From Acinetobacter gyllenbergii CIP 110306 = MTCC 11365 (GTDB taxonomy: Bacteria > Pseudomonadota > Gammaproteobacteria > Pseudomonadales > Moraxellaceae), in assembly GCF_000413855.1 (NCBI RefSeq), contig NZ_ATGG01000011.1:310001-374000 (forward strand): 64,000 nt of DNA. Direction: 5' to 3'. The notes under the pieces were generated by a model. It was given only the letters and a program-made list of their open reading frames with translations, did no database searches and was not told the DNA's origin. Each line of letters begins with the position of its first letter. Position 1 is the stretch's first letter. Below, piece by piece: positions 53,401-63,294 of this stretch. A program made the translations under genes and the position numbers.

Positions 53401-54086
53401 GAACAATCACGCTCACCAAACGCGACCACTTGACCTTGACCATCACCAAAAATCTGTACTTCGACATGACGTGCTTTATCAATAAAGCATTCAATAAAGA
53501 CCCCTGCATCTTTAAAGAACTGCTCACCGAGGCGTTTCACACTTTCATAGGCATCTGCCAGTGCTTGTGCGGTGTCACAACGGGTAAGGCCAATACCACC
53601 ACCACCTGCGGTGCTTTTTAGCATGATTGGATAACCAATACGCTCAGCTGCAGTCAATGCTTCTTCTAGACTGTCCAGCAAGCCTGTGCCGGGTGTCATT
53701 GGAACATGAGCTGCTGCGGCGAGTTCACGTGCACGGTGCTTTAGACCAAATTCCAGAATCTGCTCTGCTGTTGGACCCATAAAGGCAATATTATTTTCTT
53801 CACACGCACGGGAGAAATCGGCACTCTCAGACAGAAAGCCATAGCCCGGAAAAATCGCTTCAGCTCCTGTTTGTTTGGCTGCTTGGATCAATTTTTCGAT
53901 ACTCAAATACGTATCAGCTGGCTTTAAACCTTCCAGTGCTATTGCAATATCTGCATCCTGCACATGTTGAGCATAACGGTCACTGTCTGAATAAACCGCG
54001 ACACTGGTAATGCCTAATTTTTTCAGTGTTCGAATTGCCCGGACAGCAATTTCACCACGGTTTGCAATAAGTACGGTCTTAAACAT
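50481..54086 (-). CDS. uca: Urea carboxylase
   Basis: A 1201-residue biotin enzyme. The biotin carboxylase domain (1 to about 450; [44 protein letters not shown]) is followed by KipA/KipI-type carboxyltransferase parts ([27 protein letters not shown] from about 460; [10 protein letters not shown] from about 810). A C-terminal biotinyl domain carries Lys1167 in EAMKMELP. It makes allophanate from urea, bicarbonate and ATP; the allophanate hydrolase gene lies 19 bp upstream in the same operon. Together they release ammonia and CO2 without nickel urease. No urea transporter or Uca-associated (DUF1989) genes accompany it here. Confidence 0.95.
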   Translation of the reverse strand: [1201 protein letters not shown]

Positions 54087-54105
54087 GATGATTTCCCCCT
54101 AAAAA

Positions 54106-55929
54106 TTAATTGGCTGCTTTGGCTGTTTGATTACGATGCTGGATATACGCTCTCCAGCCGCCAAAATGGCTAATATTCTCCGCATCGCCTAGACCATAAG
54201 GTTCGCAAATAAAGCCTTTAACCCAGCGACCATCTTCCAATTCGACATTGCCCATACCCAACGGCGTTGGGATTTCTGCCACAAACTCACCAAAGCGTGC
54301 TGTAGGCACATCCCAAAGCTCGACAATGATGCTTTGCCCTTCTTGCTGACGTGCCAAGCCCGGTTTTGGGGGAACTGTTCCATTCAAGGCATAAAGCGCA
54401 TAATCCTGAGAGGTTTTGGTGGTTTCGACATGCACTGCGCCACGCGTGGTGAGCTGGAAATTCAATGGCATGCCTGTTAAGTGCGCCCCGACAACCGCGA
54501 CACGAATATGATGAGGAGATACCAAAGTTGGTGCACTTATTGATGATGTTTTATCTAAAGCTCCGAGTTTTAGTGCTAGATAGTTCTGCCATGCTTTGCC
54601 GAAATGCACCAAAGCTGCATCGTGCCAAGCAGGTGCAATCAACGTGATACCAAATGGTAAGTTATCTGCCCTAAAACCTGCGGGTAATGCCAAGGCACTT
54701 AAATCTGCGAGATTAGTGAAATTGGTATACGTTCCGAAGTGTGCGTTATACTCAATCGGGTGCTGTTGCATTTGCTCAATGGTATAAATCGTCGGTGAAG
54801 TTGGCACGATCAAGGCATCAAATGCAGCTAAGCTGTCTTGAATTTTTCGGGTTAAATCCTGTTTTAAATATTCAGCCTTGTAGGCATCGACAGCAGAATA
54901 TTGTTCACCTTGTTGAATAATCGCTAAAACGGTCGGATCAAAATCAGCGGCATTGCTTTTGAGTAGATCAGCCGCCGCAGCGGTACGCTCCGCAACCCAA
55001 GAGCCTTGATAAAGTTGTGCTGCAAGTTGCTCGAATGCAGAAAAATCAATCGGTGTAATTTCAGCATTTAAGCTTTCCAGTAATTGAATGGTGTGTTGAA
55101 ACGCTTTTTCAGCCAATTCATCACCAAAGAAGTTCAATTTATTCGGAATCGCAAATTTCAATTTGCTGGAAAAGCGTGCAGGTACGTTTTTAGGATGCTG
55201 ACGTGAATAGCTATCTAAAGCATCATAAGCTTCGACTTGAGCAGCCACCAATTCAGCATCAGTCACGGTGAGCGCGAAGATAGAAATACAATCGATACTT
55301 TTTACTGCGGGTAATAGCCCACGATTGGAAAAACGCCCTTTGGTTGGTTTTAATCCCACAATGTTATTGAAAGCGGCTGGAACACGCCCCGATCCTGCGG
55401 TATCAGTTCCGAGAGAAAATGGGACTAAGCCACGTGCCACCACACTGGCTGAACCTGAACTTGAACCACCACTGACATATTCGGGTTTAAAACTATTCGG
55501 TACTGCCCCAAATGGTGAACGTGTGCCAACTAAACCCGTCGCAAATTGATCAAGATTGGTTTTGCCAAGTACAATCGCACCAGCCTGTTTAAGTAAACGA
55601 ACCGTTTCAGCATCTTGTGCTGCAACACTATTCAATGCCTTACATGCCGCTGTAGTGACAAAACCAGCCACATCAATATTGTCTTTGACTGCAAACGGCA
55701 CACCATATAACGGAAATTGTTTTTGTAGGTTGTCGCTATTTTGAGTCAGTTGCTTTAAAGATTGGATCTGTTGTTCAAGCAAATCTGTACTGGCCAGCGA
55801 AATCCATGCAACATCGTTTGGATCAATCGCTGCAACCAATTCTTTTAAAATATCCAGCTGAATCTCTTGTTTTGAATACGCTGTTTGCCACTCAGAAATT
55901 GTCCAGCCTAAAGTTTTTATTTCGCTCAC
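54106..55929 (-). CDS. atzF: Allophanate hydrolase
   Basis: A 607-residue amidase-family enzyme with Lys in GVPFAVKDN, Gly/Ser motif SGGSSSGSASVVARG and nucleophile segment GTDTAGSGRVPAAFN. A C-terminal AtzF-type domain (about 470-600; VVGAHLTGMPLNFQLTTRGA) is also present. The GTG at 55929 (AGGA upstream) gives the usual length of about 600; a further 36 residues from ATG 56037 would be hydrophobic and unlike the family. It hydrolyses allophanate to ammonia and CO2. It is first in the operon with urea carboxylase and GntR. The candidate GntR operator lies 15 bp before the start. Confidence 0.93.
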   Translation of the reverse strand: MSEIKTLGWTISEWQTAYSKQEIQLDILKELVAAIDPNDVAWISLASTDLLEQQIQSLKQLTQNSDNLQKQFPLYGVPFAVKDNIDVAGFVTTAACKALNSVAAQDAETVRLLKQAGAIVLGKTNLDQFATGLVGTRSPFGAVPNSFKPEYVSGGSSSGSASVVARGLVPFSLGTDTAGSGRVPAAFNNIVGLKPTKGRFSNRGLLPAVKSIDCISIFALTVTDAELVAAQVEAYDALDSYSRQHPKNVPARFSSKLKFAIPNKLNFFGDELAEKAFQHTIQLLESLNAEITPIDFSAFEQLAAQLYQGSWVAERTAAAADLLKSNAADFDPTVLAIIQQGEQYSAVDAYKAEYLKQDLTRKIQDSLAAFDALIVPTSPTIYTIEQMQQHPIEYNAHFGTYTNFTNLADLSALALPAGFRADNLPFGITLIAPAWHDAALVHFGKAWQNYLALKLGALDKTSSISAPTLVSPHHIRVAVVGAHLTGMPLNFQLTTRGAVHVETTKTSQDYALYALNGTVPPKPGLARQQEGQSIIVELWDVPTARFGEFVAEIPTPLGMGNVELEDGRWVKGFICEPYGLGDAENISHFGGWRAYIQHRNQTAKAAN

Positions 55930-55943
55930 TTTATGAATCCTAT

Positions 55944-55955
55944 CTTGTATACAAG
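55944..55955 (-). promoter_or_regulatory. Candidate GntR operator
   Basis: A perfect 12-bp palindrome CTTGTATACAAG, the TTGTATACAA type used by several FCD-GntR regulators, placed just upstream of the allophanate hydrolase start. Confidence 0.65.
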
Positions 55956-56179
55956 TTTGAATAGATAGAAGCAGAAAGCGTGCCAATAATATATTTAATT
56001 TATAAATCAATACTTTAATAAAAATAATAAAATACAAGGGCGTTTGAATGGGTTATTTATAGTGCTAAAAAGATTCGACAAAAATACGTATGCGCTATAA
56101 CTCAGCAAATTTTTATTGAGAGAGAAAGGATCAAAGCAAATGTAATGAAATACTGTTTAAGTTATTTATATTTATAAAA

Positions 56180-56536
56180 TTATTTATTTACTTTTAGATA
56201 GTTGGCTAGATCTTCAAACTCAGTTGTTACTGCCTGAATTGCTTGCTGCTCCATGGCTCTAAATTTTTTGAGCACCACTTGCCCCAATTCGGTTACCACT
56301 GCACCACCACCATGCGTTCCGCCTGTTTGGGTATCGACCAAATTGGAATGAAAGCATTGGTTCATGGTATCCACCAGTTGCCATGCACGGCGGTAACTCA
56401 TCTCCATAGACTTTGCTGCTTGGGAAATTGATCCTGTGCGATGGATCGCTTCAAGTAGCTCAGCTTTACCTGGACCAAAGGCGATCTGTTCATCAGATAG
56501 GATGCGAACATGTAGTTTTAAACGTGGTTTTGACAT
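56180..56536 (-). CDS. ModE-like winged-helix regulator (N-terminal domain only)
   Basis: A 118-residue protein with the ModE/LysR-type winged HTH: LLEAIHRTGSISQAAKSMEMSYRRAWQLVDTMN and the GGTHGGGAVVTELG wing. The C-terminal molybdate-binding (TOBE) domains of ModE are absent, as in many single-domain members. No mod transport genes are near. The ATG at 56536 is chosen with AGGTGG upstream. The target is unknown. Confidence 0.85.
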   Translation of the reverse strand: MSKPRLKLHVRILSDEQIAFGPGKAELLEAIHRTGSISQAAKSMEMSYRRAWQLVDTMNQCFHSNLVDTQTGGTHGGGAVVTELGQVVLKKFRAMEQQAIQAVTTEFEDLANYLKVNK

Positions 56537-56595
56537 CAATATCCACCTAAGATTTGATGATGCTTTTCACATCATCAAATCCTATCATTTTTAAA

Positions 56596-58001
<1,406 letters not shown>

Positions 58002-58029
58002 AATGTCGACCACATTAAATCTAAAAATA

Positions 58030-58049
58030 TACTATACACCAGTATAGTA
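58030..58049 (-). promoter_or_regulatory. FrmR operator
   Basis: Perfect arms TACTATAC/GTATAGTA with a 4-bp ACCA centre, upstream of frmR and similar to known FrmR/RcnR-type TATA-rich dyads. Confidence 0.7.
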
Positions 58050-58252
58050 ATTTTACTCAATATTTATTGATCTAGATTCTATTAAGCTGTACTCATTGGA
58101 ACTTGTTTACATAGAAAATTAAATTATTAAAATGATAACTTATTGATTATATTTATAATTACATTTCAACCTTGGAACGAAATCGAATTTAGATATATAA
58201 GAAAATCAATCACCTACTCATTACTGCTGGATCCACACGCTTGATCAATAAA

Positions 58253-59806
58253 ATGATAAAAAATTCATACCATTTTAAGATAACGACACTTGTTATCATG
58301 TTAGGAATTGGTGGTTGTTCTTTGCCGCCCAATCAAAACCATGATCGGAGTAACTCCTTGCATACGAAAACAAAATGGATGAATGATCCACAAGCCGATC
58401 TTAATATTGAAAAAGGTTTAACTGCTTTTTTAGCTTTGGATGATGCTTTCTTAAGTATTGCCTCTCGTATTCATTTAATTCGAAATGCCATGTATCAACT
58501 TGATTTACAATATTATATTTGGAATGACGATGCCATTGGCAACATGATGTTGCACGAGTTGCTCAAAGCAGCTGACCGTGGAGTAAAAGTCCGTTTATTA
58601 ATTGATGATCAGAATGGCATAAAACTGGATAAAACCCTAAAAGCCCTCGCCCAGCATCCAAATTTTGAAATCCGTATTTTCAATCCATATAAGTTTAGAC
58701 ATTTACGCGTTATTGATTATGTATTTAGACTCAAACAAATTAATCATCGTATGCATAACAAACTTACTATTGCCGATCATTCGATTGCAGTAACAGGTGG
58801 ACGCAATATCAGCAGTGAATATTTTGAAGCCAGTGACCAGTTTCAGTTTAGCGACATGGACATTTTATTCTACGGAAAAGCCGTCGATCGAGCGGAGCAG
58901 GTTTTCGATGAGTTTTGGACCGATAAACTCAGCTATTCAACTGAGCAGTTAATGGGTTCTGGTACACCCCAGCAACTTGAGGATTTAAGAAATAGCTATA
59001 AAGCCTTAGAGCAAGTTGATACACCCACCGAAGATAAACTTGAAGCTGCACAAGATTATTTAAAATTACGCCTACAAAACTACCCCATCCAATGGGCAAA
59101 AGCGCATTTTGTCGCTGATCATCCCAATAAAGCCTTAGGACAAGCCAAAGATCAGGAACTTTTATATGCTCAAGTTCTGGAAATTATGGGTAAACCTGAA
59201 CAACATATGGAGTTGGTATCCGCCTATTTTGTCCCCACCAAGCGAGGCACAGCATATTTAAACCAGCTTTCTCAAGATGGCATTAAAGTGCGTGTTCTGA
59301 CCAATAGTCTGGTGGCTAATGATGTCGCCGTAGTGCATTCTTTTTATAGCCAATACCGTAAACCACTTTTACAAAGTGGTGTGCAACTGTATGAGTTTAA
59401 ACCGAATATCGAACGTAAAAAACGGACTTGGTATGAAATTGCGACTGGTAGTGTAATTCCTGTTAAAGGTAAAAATCGTTCAAGTCTGCATGCCAAATTT
59501 TTTGATGTCGATGGAAAAGTTTTTATTGGTTCATTTAATTTTGACCCCCGCTCCGCTCATTTAAATACTGAAGTCGGTTTGGTTGTTGAATCAGATCATT
59601 TACAAGACCAAATTACTGCCATGCTTGATCAGCATTTATTACAAGTGGCTTATCAGCTTAAATTAGATCAAGACGGTAATATTGTATGGTATGAACATAA
59701 GGAAAATGGTGAAGTGGTTGAGCATCATTATGATCCTGAAAGTACCAGATTCCAGCGTTTTACCATGCACTTTGTGTCTTATTTTCCCGTTGAATGGATG
59801 ATGTAA
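58253..59806 (+). CDS. Phospholipase D-family lipoprotein (cardiolipin synthase ClsC-like)
   Basis: A 517-residue protein with a lipoprotein signal (lipobox GIGGC near residue 24). It has two HKD motifs: HRMHNKLTIADHSIAVTGGRN (first) and LHAKFFDVDGKVFIGSFNFDPRS (second), both with intact His, Lys and Asp. This is the layout of ClsC-type phosphatidyltransferases/cardiolipin synthases. The start at ATG 58253 is chosen over TTG 58241; ribosome site is weak. Confidence 0.88.
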   Translation: MIKNSYHFKITTLVIMLGIGGCSLPPNQNHDRSNSLHTKTKWMNDPQADLNIEKGLTAFLALDDAFLSIASRIHLIRNAMYQLDLQYYIWNDDAIGNMMLHELLKAADRGVKVRLLIDDQNGIKLDKTLKALAQHPNFEIRIFNPYKFRHLRVIDYVFRLKQINHRMHNKLTIADHSIAVTGGRNISSEYFEASDQFQFSDMDILFYGKAVDRAEQVFDEFWTDKLSYSTEQLMGSGTPQQLEDLRNSYKALEQVDTPTEDKLEAAQDYLKLRLQNYPIQWAKAHFVADHPNKALGQAKDQELLYAQVLEIMGKPEQHMELVSAYFVPTKRGTAYLNQLSQDGIKVRVLTNSLVANDVAVVHSFYSQYRKPLLQSGVQLYEFKPNIERKKRTWYEIATGSVIPVKGKNRSSLHAKFFDVDGKVFIGSFNFDPRSAHLNTEVGLVVESDHLQDQITAMLDQHLLQVAYQLKLDQDGNIVWYEHKENGEVVEHHYDPESTRFQRFTMHFVSYFPVEWMM

Positions 59807-59821
59807 ATCATCCATTCAATT

Positions 59822-59854
59822 AGATGTAATTTGCTGAATTGACATCTTTTTTTA
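59822..59854 (+). terminator. Terminator after the PLD-family gene
   Basis: Stem AGATGT/ACATCT extended by AATT pairing (one bulge) and a seven-T run. Confidence 0.8.
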
Positions 59855-59925
59855 TGATGAAGAGCGGTATTTTTTTAATTCTTCTATGCTAAGTTACGAT
59901 TATAATTAACATAAAAGATAACCAT

Positions 59926-60414
59926 ATGATTTCAGAAAAAAATTGGAAGAATATTCAGCAGATATTTGCTGCTGCACAAAAGTCATCTTTGCATGCGTCT
60001 ATTGCAACAGTAGACTCTTCAGGGCAGCCTACCATAACCCCTATAGGCACAATCTTTTTAAACGATAACCAGACTGCTTATTTCTTTGATACATACACAG
60101 AAAAGCTCAGTGAGAACCTTATTCAAAACACCAAAGCCTGTATTCAAGCAATCAATACCAATAAATGGTTCTGGTTAAAATCCCTTATCAAAGGTCATTT
60201 TGACCATCATTTTGGCGTACGCTTATATGTCGAAATTGGTGATTTACGTCCAGCCACGGAACAAGAAAAGCGTGCAGTTGATCAGCGGACTAAACCGCTA
60301 CAATGGACAAAAGGCAGTCAATTGATTTGGTCTGAATTTACTCATGTCAGAGAATTCAAAATCAATACGTTTAGATGGGTTAAATATCCTCGGATGATGT
60401 CGCATTTAGCTTAA
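59926..60414 (+). CDS. PNPOx-like flavin-binding split-barrel protein
   Basis: A 162-residue protein of the pyridoxamine-5'-phosphate-oxidase-like fold: SLHASIATVDSSGQPTITPIG at the start and IFLNDNQTAYFFDT. Members bind FMN, F420 or haem. The substrate is unknown. Its stop overlaps that of the convergent methyltransferase gene by 4 nt. Confidence 0.8.
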   Translation: MISEKNWKNIQQIFAAAQKSSLHASIATVDSSGQPTITPIGTIFLNDNQTAYFFDTYTEKLSENLIQNTKACIQAINTNKWFWLKSLIKGHFDHHFGVRLYVEIGDLRPATEQEKRAVDQRTKPLQWTKGSQLIWSEFTHVREFKINTFRWVKYPRMMSHLA

Positions 60415-61034
60415 TCCAAAGTCATTTCAAACAAACATAGGCCTTCTATCTCTAACGGCATCTTAATCTGCGTAAAAGATGCCTGTTCAAGTGCATCCAA
60501 ATGCTCTTGTTTGGTCATATAAAGCTGATCATTTTGCATTGCATGTGCTGCACACAAATGATCACAGACTAAATAATGGCCTTGAGGTTTTAATAAGGTT
60601 TTTACGATTCTATGGAAATCGGTTGCATAGCATTTATGTCGAAGCTCATGTAATGCTTGATGGATAATAATCAAATCATACTTCTGAGAGAATATATTCT
60701 GCCAATCAGCAGCTTTAAAGTTTCCAACAATATAGGTTGCATGTGCTCTTTCAGCGGCATTGAGTTTTTCTTGTGCCAGCTGATGCATCACTTCTGAAAA
60801 ATCAAAAGCGGTATACTCAATGTTCGTAAGTTGTGAGAGCAAATGTTGGGCTAAAAAACCTGGCCCAGAACCAAGCTCTAATACCTGATATTGTTCAGAA
60901 ACCTGCTGTCTAATGAGATTGGCATAATATTCAAAGAAATCCTTTCGCCATGGTCTTTTCACATTCGCCGTTTCTTGCCACTCCAAAGCATCAGTGAAAT
61001 TTCTTAAATCAATGGGGCTTACGACATCCTGCAT
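60411..61034 (-). CDS. Class I SAM-dependent methyltransferase
   Basis: A 207-residue methyltransferase: VLELGSGPGFLAQHLL (motif I, about 52-67), YTAFDFSEVM (motif II) and YDLIIIHQALHELRH (motif IV). The substrate cannot be read. It lies 20 bp after the glycosylase gene in the same direction, so they may share a transcript. Confidence 0.85.
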   Translation of the reverse strand: MQDVVSPIDLRNFTDALEWQETANVKRPWRKDFFEYYANLIRQQVSEQYQVLELGSGPGFLAQHLLSQLTNIEYTAFDFSEVMHQLAQEKLNAAERAHATYIVGNFKAADWQNIFSQKYDLIIIHQALHELRHKCYATDFHRIVKTLLKPQGHYLVCDHLCAAHAMQNDQLYMTKQEHLDALEQASFTQIKMPLEIEGLCLFEMTLD

Positions 61035-61054
61035 TTATTTCCCTCTTGTTTTGA

Positions 61055-61645
61055 TTAGACTAAGCCAATTTGTTCAAAAAATTGTTGGTATACTTCAGCT
61101 TTCTTTTCTAGCGCTAAAGGATAGGCTCTCGATGATGATGGTAGTCTGTATAAATTCAGCTCTCGATCAGCATAATTTACCTGTACTGATTGTCCAATCA
61201 TAGGCTTACTGGTTTGCTCTGAAAAGTGCAGCATCAGCGTATCTGTCGCTTTATCACCTGTGGTCATGATGGTACGGCACAATGGAATTTGTTCTAGCAA
61301 TTTTGATAAATCTGTAGGCGTGACAATTTCTAAAAATTTATCAGAAGCATTACCTTGCAAACGTTTCACTTGATAGGCTGTGTCAAAGATTCCCACACCA
61401 ATTTGAGTTAAGAATTCACGGATCAGTTGCTCTTTAAAGTTTTTATTGGGTAAATCTAAAAAGTGATCTTTATCTTTAAAAAAGATCAGACCAAAGATCC
61501 GCCACATGTCGTTTTGATAATTCGGATAGTAAAAATCCATCTTCCATCTACTTTGTGGCGGTGGAAAACTGCCCAACATCAGCAATTTTGCAGTCGCAGG
61601 TAAAAACGGTTGTAATGGGTGTGTTTCTATTTCTATATCAGTCAT
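61055..61645 (-). CDS. Uracil-DNA glycosylase family protein (Mug-like)
   Basis: A 196-residue UDG-superfamily protein: LLMLGSFPPPQSRWKMDFYYPNYQNDMWRIFG (motif 1 region, split by description), GIFDTAYQVKRLQGNASD, and a LPSSSRAYP C-terminal motif. It is likely a mismatch-specific glycosylase in base excision repair; activity towards U or other lesions is not certain. Confidence 0.82.
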   Translation of the reverse strand: MTDIEIETHPLQPFLPATAKLLMLGSFPPPQSRWKMDFYYPNYQNDMWRIFGLIFFKDKDHFLDLPNKNFKEQLIREFLTQIGVGIFDTAYQVKRLQGNASDKFLEIVTPTDLSKLLEQIPLCRTIMTTGDKATDTLMLHFSEQTSKPMIGQSVQVNYADRELNLYRLPSSSRAYPLALEKKAEVYQQFFEQIGLV

Positions 61646-61853
61646 TTATATAAAGAGCCAAATTTTAAATTGAGCGAAAAGTTTCGTTTATTTTATAGAA
61701 TATTCCCGTTTTTTGCTTGGGTGTTTTATTGGTTAAAATTTCACCTTAACAAAATTTTAACAAAATATTCGCAATATCATTTTTTTCTTTGAGCTTTGAG
61801 TTTGCAGATCTGACAGCAATAGATTGAGTGAAAACCTGCTCTCAAAATATAAA

Positions 61854-61877
61854 AAAACCGCTTAAATAAGCGGTTTT
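61854..61877. terminator. Terminator-like hairpin adjoining the attachment site
   Basis: Stem AAAACCGCTTA/TAAGCGGTTTT, loop AA. The right-hand T-run leads straight into the tmRNA-like fragment. Confidence 0.8.
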
Positions 61878-61879
61878 AC

Positions 61880-61908
61880 GGACGCGGATTCGACTCCCGC
61901 CATCATCA
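61880..61908 (+). other. tmRNA (ssrA) 3'-end fragment, probable attachment site
   Basis: GGACGCGGATTCGACTCCCG followed by CCATCATCA matches, from memory, the T-arm and acceptor end of tmRNA (GGACGCGGGTTCGA-type) but has a broken T-stem pair and no CCA. It is not a functional RNA; such fragments are left at the far side of an element integrated in ssrA. Phage-type genes follow at once. Confidence 0.6.
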
Positions 61909-61912
61909 AAGA

Positions 61913-62716
61913 CTAAGAATGATTATTTAATAAATGATAACGGTCCATCGGTGCTAAGTGCCAAGGATGTGTATCAATCCTATTTCTGAGTTCCGCATGT
62001 TTTTCTTTGTCGATGAACATCCATGCGACAAATCCACCATCATTGAAATGATCATGTATTGCAGAGCTCATGTGTGGATTGATTCCCCTTACAGCGGTGC
62101 CAAACTGCCTCCACCATCCGCTTAACCATACCAGATGCATTGCCATTGCTCTGACGTTCATCGCATTGGGTTGGTTATCTGTACTGAAAAGTGCAATCAA
62201 GTGATGGACGTATTCAACGGCTACAGGAATCTGTTCAAATGAGAGCTCATCTATGCCGTTCACATTGAAGCGTTGGTGAATAAGCTTGTAGGCATCGGAA
62301 AAGTTAAGGTGCTTAGTCTTTGCTACAAGCATATTTACAGCATCATTTAAAACCACACGTTCTGTTTTATCATTCTTGGTCTTAGGTTGTACTTCCCTAT
62401 CCAATATGTCTAACACCCATTTACGGAATTCTTTGGCTACTGGTGTACGGGCAAAGAACGTTATGAGGTGGCAACCACGTAATGAAAAAATACGATTGTC
62501 CAGTTCAACTGAACCCGTAGCTCTAACGACCGTCAATTTGACGGTCGTTGACATATCGGAAGTAAATTCATCTGACTTACGGTCACATATACGAGACACG
62601 GAATCTTCACGTGCATAACCTAAAGCACGAGCTAATTCGGTTGATGTGATCCAAATTTGGTCGTCATTCTGTTGTATTGGATGAAATTGTATGGCATTAA
62701 ATGTTAAACTAGTCAT
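61913..62716 (-). CDS. Phage antirepressor (Bro-N family)
   Basis: A 267-residue protein. The Bro-N domain is in the first half (IWITSTELARALGYAREDSVSRI, FSLRGCHLITFFARTPVAKEFRKWVLDIL) and the C-terminal part ends HPWHLAPMDRYHLL, as in P22-type antirepressors. The ATG at 62716 with GAGGAGAAA upstream is a textbook start. It is divergent from a ribbon-helix-helix gene, the arc/ant-like switch layout. Confidence 0.85.
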   Translation of the reverse strand: MTSLTFNAIQFHPIQQNDDQIWITSTELARALGYAREDSVSRICDRKSDEFTSDMSTTVKLTVVRATGSVELDNRIFSLRGCHLITFFARTPVAKEFRKWVLDILDREVQPKTKNDKTERVVLNDAVNMLVAKTKHLNFSDAYKLIHQRFNVNGIDELSFEQIPVAVEYVHHLIALFSTDNQPNAMNVRAMAMHLVWLSGWWRQFGTAVRGINPHMSSAIHDHFNDGGFVAWMFIDKEKHAELRNRIDTHPWHLAPMDRYHLLNNHS

Positions 62717-62807
62717 GTCTTTTCTCCTCGCAGGGATTAGATAGAAGCCTCGATAGCCGTCCAAAGTCATCGAGGCTTTTTTATAAATATTGATCAGTTA
62801 TGACACC

Positions 62808-62855
62808 ATTATCTTGTCATTGAGTTTAGTATTCCATAGTGTTATTATCTTGTCA
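62808..62855. promoter_or_regulatory. Paired 12-bp direct repeats, candidate operators
   Basis: ATTATCTTGTCA occurs at 62808-62819 and 62844-62855, 36 bp apart, in the space between the divergent antirepressor and ribbon-helix-helix genes. They are likely sites for the adjacent regulator. Confidence 0.6.
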
Positions 62856-62878
62856 AACGCGATTAATGAGCACATAAA

Positions 62879-63271
62879 ATGGTTGATAATAAGACAGGAC
62901 GAGCTGTCACCCAAGATGATTGGAAACGCACCCAAATTCGTATGCCACAAGATCAATATGAATCATTAATGCATTATGCTGAGCAAAATAATTTATCGCT
63001 AAATACAGCAATGATTGAATTAATGGAGCTTGGTTTAAAATCAAAATTTGAAGGAAAATCAGGTCGTTCTATTTATTTTAATGATCTAAATTGCATTGAA
63101 GACTATCCTAAAGAACCACTTCATGAACGAACTGCACGTGCTGAACAAATGATTTCTGATTTATTTTATCGAAATCCTCAATACCAACTCATCAATATTG
63201 AAACACTGAATGATGGAAAGAAAATTCGCTATTGGTATTCTATTCCAAGAAGTGAGAGTTTTAGGGATTAA
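62879..63271 (+). CDS. Arc-like ribbon-helix-helix DNA-binding protein
   Basis: A 130-residue protein whose first 55 residues (KRTQIRMPQDQYESLMHYAEQNNLSLNTAMIELMELGL, described) form a ribbon-helix-helix like Arc; the remainder is a short unknown tail. It is divergent from the antirepressor and probably represses it. Confidence 0.8.
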   Translation: MVDNKTGRAVTQDDWKRTQIRMPQDQYESLMHYAEQNNLSLNTAMIELMELGLKSKFEGKSGRSIYFNDLNCIEDYPKEPLHERTARAEQMISDLFYRNPQYQLINIETLNDGKKIRYWYSIPRSESFRD

Positions 63272-63272
63272 A

Positions 63273-63294
63273 AAAAGCACCTTATGGTGCTTTT
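63273..63294. terminator. Bidirectional terminator
   Basis: Nine-bp stem AAAAGCACC/GGTGCTTTT, loop TTAT, between convergent genes. Confidence 0.85.

Noticed and set aside
61880-61908. A functional tRNA or tmRNA gene
   Set aside because: Only the T-arm/acceptor part is present, with a broken stem pair and no CCA, so it is treated as an attachment-site remnant.
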